Under the pieces are notes generated by a model. The model was not told where the DNA came from, ran no database searches, and saw only the letters and a list, made by a program, of their open reading frames with translations. 64,000 bases of DNA from Hydra vulgaris (taxonomy: Eukaryota > Cnidaria > Hydrozoa > Anthoathecata > Hydridae): assembly GCF_038396675.1 (NCBI RefSeq), contig NC_088931.1, positions 6,790,001-6,854,000 of the forward strand, written 5' to 3'. The first letter of the stretch is position 1. The number at the start of each line of letters is the position of its first letter. Shown here one piece after another: positions 48,540 through 58,933 of this stretch. The position numbers were made by a program, and so were the translations under genes.

Positions 48540-49740
48540 TATTACATCGTATATACTATTACATCGTATAAACAGTTTACAACGCACTTTCTTAAGAATT
48601 ATGACATTTTCTCTTTCTTACGATCTAATATCGAAAATAGGCTTTCTGAATTAAAAATTCTAAAATTTCAAGATCTTGTAAAGCTTTATAATTGTCTCTT
48701 TGTGATTGATTATCTTCAAAATAAACTACCAAATTCGTTCAATAATTTTTTTATTAAAACAAGTGACACACACAAATATTACACTCGAAATACTGAAAAT
48801 TTTAACTTGCACACTTCCTTTTTCAACACTATCAAATATGGCAAGTTCTCTATTAAACATCAATGTATTTCTCACTGGAACCAAATAATACCATTTATAA
48901 AAAAAAAAGATTTTAACTAAATACCCTTTTATTACTAACATTCTTCTTCTCAATCGAAACCAAATTAAGAAATTTGTATTTGAGTATATATTTAATGAAT
49001 ATTAATCTTATCTTTTATTATTATTGCTTTTTTTATATTACAGTATTTATAAAACTGTTATTACTTTTATTTTATACTGTCTTTTTTAACTCTACTAATA
49101 TTACTATTATCATTAATTTACCTTTGTTTTATAAATCTTATTAATATTATTTATAATGATAGTGATCGTGATATTTATAATGATAGTGATGGTGATTCAA
49201 TTGTAGTAATAGTTTTATAGTTATTGTCCTAATTTTTGTAATTGTTATGTTTATTTTATTAATATCTGTCGTAGTTATAAACTTTACTATAATTATTTTT
49301 ACCATTGTTTTTATCATTAGTTATAATTTTTAGTAAAGTTATCATAATATAGTTACTATTTGTTTTTTTATTCGCATTATTATTAATATTATTATTTTTG
49401 TTATATTATTTTCTTCTTTTTTTTTTTTTTTTTTCTTCTTTATAATTCTTTCTGTGTTTTATTTGTAATTTTTTTTTTTTTTTTAGGTGTCACTCCATAT
49501 ACTAGTTTTTAAATACATGAGTGACACCTAACCTTATTTATGTGAGTTTATAAAATATTATTGTGAATTTTTATATTTTATGGTTAAATATCTTTATATA
49601 ATCTTTTTTCGTCAATATAAAATTATTTTTTTTACAAAACTGTTAACGTAACAAATTGACTGGAGCAAGCAGAAGACGATGGTCTTATCATCTTGCCCCG
49701 TTAATTTCTATTATGTTTTACAATCAATATCAATTAAATA
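48540..49740 (+). pseudogene. Non-LTR retrotransposon C-terminus and 3' UTR
   Basis: NSLQRTFLRIMTFSLSYDLI, ILKFQDLVKLYNCLFVIDYL, THKYYTRNTENFNLHTSF and FSIKHQCISHWNQI ending at 48920. The 3' UTR has an AT-rich part with imperfect TTATTA repeats, the GTGTCACT...GAGTGACACC inverted pair at 49488-49528, and the terminal stem-loop at 49665-49696. Same family as the element split at 31306/36368. Confidence 0.82.
49665..49696. promoter_or_regulatory. 3' UTR stem-loop of a non-LTR element (copy c)
   Basis: GCAAGCAGAAGAC-gatg-GTCTTATCATCTTGC; AAGAC/GTCTT and GCAAG/CTTGC pair. Confidence 0.65.
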
Positions 49741-49750
49741 TAAGATAAAC

Positions 49751-49788
49751 ACAAATTATAAGATATTTAAATATCTTATAATTTGTGT
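49751..49788. repeat. 38-bp perfect palindrome
   Basis: CACAAATTATAAGATATTTA followed by its complement, centre at TTTAAA. Sits just past a retroelement 3' end. Confidence 0.85.
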
Positions 49789-49814
49789 AAATAAATAGAT
49801 TAAAAAAAAAAGTA

Positions 49815-50780
49815 TACCTTAGGCATCTTCATTGACTTATCCAAAGCCTTTAATATTATAGACCATGAAATTCTTTTTAAAAAACTAAAACATTACGGAA
49901 TCAGTGGAAATGTTCTTAAATGGTTAAAAAGTTATTTAAATAATCGCAAACAACTTGTATCCGTTGGCGCCTCTTCACCAATGAATTTGCTAAAGATTAC
50001 CTGTGGTGTTCCACAAGGATCAATTCTCGAACCTCTTCTTTTTCTCATATATATTAACGATTTTCATAAAGTATCCAGATTAAAGACAATAATGTTTGCC
50101 GATGATACAAACCTATTTTTATCACATAATAAACATCCCTATACTGTTTCAACTTATGAATCTAGAATTAAACAAGATTTCTTATTGGTTTAAATCAAAC
50201 AAATTATCGCTTAACATTAAACAAACTAATTGGATTTTCTTAAATCCAATTTAAAAAAAAAAAAATAATTCCTAACAAAATGCCATCCCTTTTCATTAAT
50301 AATGTCGAAATAAACAGTGTAAATGTTACAAAATTTTTAGGTGTTTATGTTGATGATAACCTTACTTGGAAAGTTCTCGTTAAAAACTTATGCAACGAAA
50401 CTTCAAAATGTATAGGAATTTTATATAAGGTAAAAAGCTTTTTGAATAAGAAAACTCTAACTCAATTATATTTTTTATTCACAGCCATATTAACTTTTAT
50501 TCACCATATTAACTATGCAAATATTGCATGGGCTAGTACCAACAAAAGCAAACTTGAACCTCTTCATCGTCATCAGAAGCATATAGTATGTTTAATAAAT
50601 TTTAGTGAACGTTTTACCCATGCAAAACCTCTATCAAGAAAAATAAATGCACTAAATGTATATCAACTTAATGTTTATAATGTACTAATGTATTTTATTA
50701 AGCAGCCATATTTTCAAACAAATTATATTAAGTTTTGCATTGCTTTTTGCGGACCATTTTTAGGGAACAAAATAGTTTAA
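49815..50780 (+). pseudogene. CR1-like reverse transcriptase, nearly complete palm to C-terminus
   Basis: IDLSKAFNIIDHEILFKKLK (motif A), YGISGNVLKWLKSYLNNRKQ, CGVPQGSILEPLLFLIYIND (motif B; Glu replaces the usual Gly), MFADDTNLFLS (catalytic FADD), then after a frameshift NKLSLNIKQT, and open 50280-50780: FLGVYVDDNLTWKVLVKNL, INYANIAWASTNKSKLEPLH, HQKHIVCLINF and ALNVYQLNVYNVLMYF. One of the best preserved RT copies here. The end abuts a microsatellite. The endonuclease domain is absent. Confidence 0.9.
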
Positions 50781-50892
50781 AAAAATTTTTCTCAAGTTTT
50801 TATTGAACAATATAACTACAACTCATTTAAACGAAAACTTCAAGAAATAATTTTTACAATTGATGATTTGGTAATATACTATTAATATATGT

Positions 50893-50893
50893 G

Positions 50894-50925
<32 letters not shown>

Positions 50926-51125
50926 TGTATGTATGTATGTATGTATGTATGTATGTATGTATGTATGTATGTATGTATGTATGTATGTATGTATGTATGT
51001 ATGTATGTATGTATGTATGTATGTATGTATGTATGTATGTATGTATGAATGTATGTATGTATGTATGTATGTATGTATGTATGTATGTATGAATATATAT
51101 CTATATCTATCTATCTATATATATA

Positions 51126-51215
<90 letters not shown>
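50893..51215. repeat. (TATG)n then (TA)n compound microsatellite
   Basis: About 195 bases of TATG repeats, with GAATG interruptions near 51045 and 51088, then TATATC and TA to 51215. Frames through it (Met-Tyr-Val-Cys) are not genes. Confidence 0.97.
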
Positions 51216-51219
<4 letters not shown>

Positions 51220-51755
51220 GATATATTTGTATATCCTCCTCCTTCAATTAATCAAAAAAATTTTAAAAATTTATATATATACTAAGACTTTTATGCAATT
51301 TTTTTTATTTTTGGATATATAGTATATACATCAGATTTAAATAATTTTAACGAACTTTTCTGGAAAGAAAAAATTTCTAATTATCTTGTTTATTTTTTAC
51401 GAATATTACAAGAAATTATCACGTTTATGTTAGCGGTTCTCGATTATTTTATTATCGATCTTATTTTGCAAATTTTTTTATTGTCACTTACTTTTTATTC
51501 TTATCATATAACCTCGTAAACTTATATTTTATAACGACATGTTGTTTAAAATGTAATTAAAAAAAAAAATAATTATATTCTAAGGTAAATTTTATCTAAA
51601 ACAAATCTAATAAAATCAAACTTTAAGTTGTTTAATACCTCAAGTTTACGAAGTAGTTATGACTAAATTTAAGCAGCAATATAATAATTATATGAATAAA
51701 AAAAATATATATTGGGGAGCTAATGGGTCCCCCTCCCTAACCACAGCCTCTTGTC
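51216..51755. other. AT-rich stretch, nothing recognised
   Basis: No coding signal. Confidence 0.4.
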
Positions 51756-51934
51756 CAGTGACGGATTCAGAAATTATTGGTGGTTGTGGGGGGATGTTGA
51801 TACCAAAACTAAAAAAAAAACAACCTTAAATTAACAAAAGGGCCTCTAAATTAAATTTTTTTCAAAAATTCTAGTGGTGATGGTGGATAGGTTGGGTGGA
51901 TGCCTACCCCAACCCCCTCCTTGATCCGTTACTG
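51756..51934. mobile_element. Small hAT-type MITE
   Basis: The ends CAGTGACGGATTCAG and inverted CAGTAACGGATCAAG are flanked by CTCTTGTC and CTTTTTTC, 6 of 8 identical, which suits an aged 8-bp duplication. 179 bp, no coding. Confidence 0.68.
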
Positions 51935-52397
51935 CTTTTTTCAACTCCCTTTCCCCTCTTTCCATCAAGACAATAAACATTCGCCACTGGTTGTAACAAA
52001 GACTTAAAGAAAAATAAACTAGTAATAAAAAAAAAAAAACATGAAAAAGAATGCATCTTTGACCTTTTTACTGTATTCACCTCCGCGCCGCCTTGGAGAG
52101 TTAAATACAGATAGAAATAATAATTTTTTTTTACCGCAACTGAACTGGTTATTTGTGTCGATTAAACATGTTTACATATTGTTAGAAGTTTACGTTGTTT
52201 ACAAACTAAACCAGTTTGCAGAATATTGTAAATAGAAGAATCGTATAATGTTTTGTGCGAGTAAAATACACCTTGATAAAAATAACTCCTTTACTTACCA
52301 AATCCTAAGCTCACTTTAAAAATCTTTTCTCATTTACATGCAATGTTGTTAGCCATATTTTATGAAAATTTTCATTAAAAACCGCGTTTGATTTGGG

Positions 52398-52590
52398 CTA
52401 CCAATACTGTTAGGTTTTCTTTGATAACCTAAAATTAATATCGATGTTTAAAAATTATTTGGTCTTCAAAAAATAAAAATAAGAAATTTTTACGTTTTTT
52501 TTGTGTTGATAATCAACATTTTTATTTTTATTTCTTAAGCATCGGTATTAATTTTAGGTTATCAAAGAAAACCTAACAGTGTTGGTAACG
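52398..52590. mobile_element. Foldback repeat, about 48-bp arms
   Basis: ACCAATACTGTTAGGTTTTC then TTTGATAACCTAAAATTAAT on the left is matched inverted on the right (ATTAATTTTAGGTTATCAAA...AACAGTGTTGGT). The inner 90 bp also carry a partial match (AAAAATAAAAATAAGAAATT). MITE-like, no coding. Confidence 0.75.
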
Positions 52591-53801
52591 TATCAACTTG
52601 ATACGCCCCATAAACATTGCCGCTAATATTTTAAATTTTAAGTTTCCTTAAAAAATTTTAACTAAAAGTTTTGGGAGAGAAAAAAAGTGTCAGCCTTATA
52701 AGCATTATGACGTAGCACCTCTGTTTTTATAATCTTTTTTAAAATTTTTTCAAAGAAAAAGTAAAAAATTTTTACGCAAATATTTTAAGTTTTTTCAAAT
52801 GTTGCTATTGGCTATACCTGAAATGACGTAATGGCATATATTCAAAATAAAAGACAGCTGAAATTAGCAGAATTATGTAAATAAAATCATAAATATAATG
52901 GCAGAGCAGAACAAAATATACGAACCAGTTTACGCTGTCCATAAGGGTAAACACATTATTTGTTTGTAATATTATCTCGTGTTTAAATATATGTATGTAG
53001 GTTTTAAAAGTCTTTATCACAATTATAAAATAAACACTGTTACTATTGTACATATTAACTATAACTATTATACAATAATATTAAAAGTATAAAAAAATCA
53101 GGTCAAATATTTTACTATTATGTCATATTATAAAATGTGAAACTATTTGAATTTATTTGTTCTAAAAAAATTTTGTTTTTAGCTCTTTTATTTTGAAAAT
53201 AACATTGTTATTTTTTCAAATTTTGTTTGTTATTATATTATATTTTATAAAATTTGAAGTAAAATAACCTTTGATATATTTAGATGTGTAAAAAATGGTG
53301 CGATTGTTTTCAAAAAAACTAGTTTAAATGGTCTTAAGAGTAAATATATCTTATATATTGTATCTTCGTTCCTACCACAGTTTTACAAGAGTTTTGTTTT
53401 TATAAATGGATATTTTTCATTTAAATTAAAAGCAATTTTACAAATTTGTCTATATTCTAAATTCCTTGCTACAAGTTGTATTACAACACCTCTATCAGAT
53501 TAAAAAAAGTTCATATTTACTAGTACTGGAGCCTATGTTTAGTGAATAATCTTAACTAATGTTTTAAATGCTTGCTGATTGTCTGACAAATGTTTTAACT
53601 TTTTTTGCTATGCTAGTTTTATCAGCATTTCTAATGCTCTTGTATGAAAGATTGTGAATTTATTGTTTCTACAGCAAATTTTTGACTATTTGTCAATTAT
53701 TTGGATGACCTACTGAACACCAAACTTTTTACTCAACTACCACATTTAATTAAATGGTAATGTTCAAATAGTACATATAGCTTTGACTTTTTAATATTTA
53801 C
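52591..53801. other. AT-rich stretch, nothing recognised
   Basis: The minus-strand reading 52805-53053 has no domain and is probably chance. Confidence 0.4.
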
Positions 53802-54783
53802 AAAATGATTACCATCTAAATTTCCATATTTATGTGGTTGAGACAAAATTTTATAATGCTATCTTCTTATTTAAATACGACATTACAAAAGAGTTAAAAC
53901 AACTTTTTACATCTGGATACTTTTCCTGGCAATAACCTGTTTTGCAGTTCAAAATTATTTTTAGATATGCATCCTGTGTGAAATTTTTTTGCAAAGCAAC
54001 TACAATAACTCATAGTAAAAAAAACATTTGCAAAGGAAAATTAAAACAATTTTCTTTGTATTGTAAAATTAAAAAAAAAAAGATAAACAAAGTTGTTTTT
54101 GTTAAAGTTTTTTTGGGATTTATTTATTTAGTTGAGTTTAAACAATTCAATCTAAAAATATTTTTAAATGGTAAACTTTTATCTATCTTTTTAGAGATAA
54201 ATATGCTTTAACAAATTATAGAATTAACTAACCACTATATGCCTTGTTAAAAAATAAATGAAACAAACTGTTAGTCAACTGCTGCTTTACATGAAAAGCA
54301 GCAGTTGATTTTGCAATCAATTTTTACAGATTTTTACCTACTTTTTGCAATCAATTTTTACAGATTACATCTAATACAGCATATTTATCTTTAAAAAGAT
54401 AGATAAAAGTTTACCATTTAAAAATATTTTTAGATTGAATTGTTTAAACTCAACTAAATAAATAAATCCCAAAAAAACTTTAACAAAAACAACTTTGTTT
54501 ATCTTTTTTTTTTTAATTTTACAATACAAAGAAAATTGTTTTAATTTTCCTTTGCAAATGTTTTTTTTACTATGAGTTATTGTAGTTGCTTTGCAAAAAA
54601 ATTTCACACAGGATGCATATCTAAAAATAATTTTGAACTGCAAAACAGGTTATTGCCAGGAAAAGTATCCAGATGTAAAAAGTTGTTTTAACTCTTTTGT
54701 AATGTCGTATTTAAATAAGAAGATAGCATTATAAAATTTTGTCTCAACCATATAAATATGGAAATTTAGATGGTAATCATTTT
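53802..54783. repeat. 406-bp near-perfect inverted duplication
   Basis: Arms 53802-54207 and 54378-54783 are reverse complements with two differences that I can see (g/a near 53833 and near 54194). The 170-bp spacer contains its own hairpin (AACTGCTGCTTT...AAAGCAGCAGTT-like, about 54278-54308) and a direct repeat of 'tttttgcaatcaatttttacagatt'. The right arm runs straight into a (TA)n tract. The same 89-90-aa Lys-rich reading occurs in each arm; it resembles no family I know and is probably not a gene. Confidence 0.95.
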
Positions 54784-54927
<144 letters not shown>

Positions 54928-54993
54928 TCCTGATGAGCCTACTGATGGCAAAACATGCTGTAGAAGATAAAAGTTAGATAAGTGTTTTTACTA

Positions 54994-54997
<4 letters not shown>

Positions 54998-55072
<75 letters not shown>
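54998..55072. repeat. (TA)n microsatellite
   Basis: TA run with one TGTA interruption. Confidence 0.95.
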
Positions 55073-55073
<1 letters not shown>

Positions 55074-55243
55074 TGCTTATTTTCTTTCATCAACCAATGA
55101 TTAAAAACAGTACAAGTTTATTAAAAAAATTAAGACCTGTTTAAAACATTGAAAAGTTGTTTGGCGTTAATTTATTTAATTTGAAAATTATAAGTTTGTT
55201 TGTACGAGCATTTTTTGCTTAATTAATTTTAATAATTTTAAAA

Positions 55244-57213
55244 ATGTTTTTAGAAAAAAAATGGAGGTGTCACGAGTGTACCTTTTTAAATGCTGAACTT
55301 TATATGCAATGTGAAATTTGTTTCACTATTAAAAAAAGTGAAAATATTTTCAATGATCACTCAAATGAAGAAGTATTAAATAAAGACTTTAAAGAAAATA
55401 TGAATCCTGAAAAAAAGACATTTATTAACTTTTTAAAAGACGCTAAGTTCAAGTTATTTAGTGAAATTAGTCAACAACAAAATGATTCAACTGATAATAC
55501 TCTTCAATCTAAAATTAATACACCAGAAAATAATTTCTTGTTAAATTGTAGTTGTAATAATGAAGAATTAAATACGGACAGTTCTACTGATAAATGCTAC
55601 AAGTATTTGCAAAGACAGCGGAGTTTGAAATCTGACCAGATACGTGGCAAACATGAAGAATTGGCCATAGAGAAATGGAAAGATATTGTTTTGTTTTGTA
55701 AACAGGTTAAAAGTTAAATATAAGATTACTCTATGATTTGTCCACATTTACAAGCAAACATAATAGTAGTTGAAACTGTTTTTTTTATCTAAACTTTAAA
55801 GTTCCAATAGACAATTATACATCAATTTATAAAATATTTTTCTATTTGTGTATGTCAATTTTCCTTAAAATTTTAATTGTTTATTGTTATTAGCTATATT
55901 TTAAATTATTTTATATATAATTTGTGAACATGATTAGGGTTTTGCTAAATATTTTCATCATGCATTCTTTAATTCGTGATTTATTCCTTTTTGTGTAAAA
56001 AATCTTTTTTTAATTGTGATTAACAGCAGTTTTTTTTTTAAATTTGAAAACCTTTTTTTATACATTTACATTTAATTATTAAATATAAATTTATAAGAAA
56101 AAGATTTTCAAATTAAAAAAAAAAAGCTGTTGTTAACCACCTTTAAAAAGATATTTTTTAATTGTGGTTTTAAATTCAAATTAAATATTAAATATGTTAT
56201 ATATTAAATATAAATTTAATATTGGCTTTCTAGAGGTCACTCACATGTGTATAATATTATTATAATAATGCTATTAAGGTTATAATAGAAACTTAACAAT
56301 TGTTAGATCAAATTGTTCATGACATTTTAAAAGCATTTAATCTATTATTATCACCATTTTCTTTATTTTACCAACACCATTATATATGGTGTTCTAAATA
56401 TTGTCTTGCTTACATATATTATTATTCATGTTACTTTAATAATTGCATAAATTTATATTCTTTCTTTTTAAAATAATTTTATTTATTTTATCTGCAAGTT
56501 TTTGAGCTTTTGAATTTTATTCATAATTCCCTGGTGTAATTTGTGGCTAACTTTTGTTAACTTTTATATTTGTTATATTTCTTTCTACAGTTGTTTTAAC
56601 ATTCCTCAATAAAAGCATCACTTTTTTTTTTAGTTTTGGAACCATTATTTACTGTTATGAATGCTATTATTAAATTATAAAATTAGTGAATGCTGCTATG
56701 GTTACTACCATATTGGTTATGGTTAATGTTTTATGTACTAAAATTTCTAATAACAATTTGAGTAATCATATTTTTTTTTTACTAGATATACTGTATCTAG
56801 TGTATATACACATTTTTTTATTTAAGATAAGAGTTGTATTAAAATAAGATTAGATTTTATGATCATAGATGTATAAATGCATGAAAGGATAAGACTTAAT
56901 TGATTGCTTTAGATAAAAAAATGATGGTTGTGTATATTAAATATCAGAAATATTGGCTTTTTGTATTATTTTTGTATTTTAACAATTAAATGAGAAATTA
57001 TGTTGTAGTTTATTTTTAGGCTCAAATTCAATTTGTAGATGATAGTTTTCCTCCGTCTGCTAAATCTTTAACATTTAGTGGTTTACCATATGACAAAGTA
57101 ACTTATTGGCTTCGACCTAAAGAGATTTTTCGTTCAAATACTCAAGCTAAATGGACCATGTTTCAAAATCCAAGGCCTTCTGATATTTTGCAAGGAACTA
57201 TTGGAAATTGTTG
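55244..57213 (+). CDS. CAPN15: Calpain-15-type (SOL family) cysteine protease, first two exons
   Basis: Exon 1 (55244-55705, 154 codons, donor gttaaaag) starts MFLEKKWRCHECTFLN. A RanBP2-type zinc finger uses W7, C9, C12, N16, C23 and C26 with exact family spacing. A charged, low-complexity linker follows, then EELAIEKWKDIVLFCKQ. Exon 2 (57020-57213, acceptor tttatttttag) gives AQIQFVDDSFPPSAKSLTF, VTYWLRPKEIFRSNT, MFQNPRPSDILQGTIGNCW. This is the start of the calpain CysPc domain, and the Cys of GNCW (57209-57211) is the expected nucleophile. Exon 2 ends inside the Trp codon (TG|G) with a consensus gtaagt donor. A RanBP2 finger before a calpain core is specific to the small-optic-lobes/CAPN15 branch, likely a Ca-linked developmental protease. 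Later exons (His and Asn of the triad) were not found up to 64000. Confidence 0.88.
55706..57019. other. Intron 1 of the calpain gene
   Basis: AT-rich. Contains a loose inverted repeat at about 56000-56145 (TTAATTGTGATTAACAGCAG ... CTGTTGTTAACCACC) and no recognisable gene. Confidence 0.6.
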
Positions 57214-57228
57214 GTAAGTAAAATTTTA

Positions 57229-58200
57229 AGTCAGGGTTGCCATCAAATCAGGGAAAGTCAATGAAATTTAGATACAATCAGAAAAAATTAGAGAAAAAGG
57301 ATTGATATAGTTAAAAATTAGGAAATTTTTTAATTTTGTACTATTTTATTTTAATGTTTTGAAATGTTTTATTTTATAGTAAATAATATTTCTTTTTTGG
57401 GCTACTAAATAAATGATCATATAGCTCTAAAAATTATTTAAATATATTAATAATTAATGATCATAAAAAAGTTAACTTTTGTTTTGATCATTTATTTACA
57501 ATATAAACCAAAGAAAAAATTTATTCAAAATGTTTTATATAAGTTTGAGTAGAAACATTATTAATAATTTAAATGAATTTATTAGGTGTTTTTTTGTGTA
57601 GAAATAGCTTCAGCAAGTGAAGATTTTCATAGTTTTTTTAAACCATATTGTATTTTTATTCTCTATTTTTATAATAAATAGAGATGGCGTCAAAGCCATT
57701 GTTTTGCTACTTCAAGCTTGCACAGTATACATCCAAAAAGCAGTTTTTTTAATAAATTAAATTTGATAAAACTTGTGCAGAAATCTATTCTGTTTTGTAT
57801 GCAGTACAAAATAATTTTCTCATTAAATTCATGTAATAACAATGGTCTACTTTATCAAAAAATGTTCCCTAATATCACAATTGCTAAATCCTATGAGATG
57901 GGTAGAACAAAGCTTGGTTATATTATTAATTTAAAAAAATATTTTACATGATCAATAGATTAATTAAATATAATAAGATTGTTTGCTTATCATCATTAAA
58001 ATTCTTGAAATTTTTCTCAAGAATTCTAATGATAATAAAAGAAGAAGTTTCAAAAAAGTTTAAATTTTCTTTTTTTCCTAAAGCAACTAGTTGCATCAGT
58101 TCAGAAACAATCTTATTGAAAAAAAAGAAGCTGATTTTTTTAACAGTTAAAATTTGTACTTTATCTAATTCTTTCCTGCTTACATATCTCTTCAAATGAA
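57229..58200 (+). pseudogene. Fragment related to the 58934-62296 element, in the calpain intron
   Basis: CAGGGTTGCCATCAAATCAG at 57230 resembles the CAGGGTTCCCA end of the downstream element and is followed by short GGGAAAGTCA-type units. At about 57832-57950 the reading CNNNGLLYQKMFPNITIAKS and MGRTKLGYI resembles KMFPDSGIAKLFQCG in the better copy. The far end was not found. A small hairpin (CATCATTAAAATTCTTGA, inverted) lies at about 57990-58035. Confidence 0.5.
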
Positions 58201-58319
58201 TGTGATCTTGCTTTCAGTTTATCTTTTTTTTAGAAACATTTGATCATTTTACAATATTGCTCAATGAGTTTTTATTAGTGTTCTTAGTGGTATTAGTTTT
58301 TATTTACCAAAAATAAGTC

Positions 58320-58933
58320 AAGCGAGATAAGTCAAGCGAGAATGAGTTTATGGAGCTAGAGATGATAGCTCCTTTGAGCAGCAACCATGATAGTATTTGT
58401 AGAAAGGAGATGCAACTTTACGATGATGGGACCAGCATGGCAAACTTTGTCAAGAGCTTTAGAAATGTCAAGAGCAATAGCCCTAGCTTCTCCGACTCTA
58501 TTTAAATGCACCACAAATTCTTTCAGTCACAGCAGTTAGCAAGTCAGCCGTAGAGCAAGAGGATAAAAAATTGTATTGATTGTCACAGCAGTAAGTTATT
58601 TGACCCAAGATGGGATGTGAGAAATTGGTTGATCAAAAATTCGAAAATCTTGCTAATTACAGAAATAAGACTGATTGGACAATAATTGGTGGGGTCAGAG
58701 AGTTCTCCGGAGTTTTTAAAAATTGGAATAACAGATGCCATTTTCCAGCAGGCAGGAAAACAAGGCTCAGTCAAGCACTTTATAAATAGTTTTATAAAGA
58801 GAGAATTTAAAAAGAGTTATGGAGAGCAATTTTGTAAGACAATGACAGGAATGTTGTCTGGACCACATGCTGTAGAGGAGTTCAGATATGATTTTGGCAA
58901 CAGAAGCTGGAGTGATTTGAGTGTCTAACAATG
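58320..58933 (-). pseudogene. Non-LTR reverse transcriptase, right-hand (3') part of a split copy
   Basis: Minus strand from 58928: LLDTQITPASVAKIISELLY, then CFPACWKMASVIPIFKNSGE and NYCPISLISVISKIFEFLIN (RT fingers), FLSSCSTADLLTAVTERI and GEARAIALDISKALDKVCHA (motif A). The copy ends near 58320, before the YADD box. Its 5' continuation is on the far side of the inserted element, from 62302. Confidence 0.88.

Noticed and set aside
49751-49788. Palindrome as a transcription terminator
   Set aside because: Eukaryotic context; no T run follows in a meaningful way and it lies outside any gene.
50889-51092. Met-Tyr-Val-Cys repeat protein or regular array resembling CRISPR
   Set aside because: It is a 4-bp TATG microsatellite; there are no unique spacers.
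53942-54643. Two convergent copies of a Lys-rich 89-90-aa protein
   Set aside because: Same reading in each arm of the inverted duplication; composition follows the AT content and no family is recognised.
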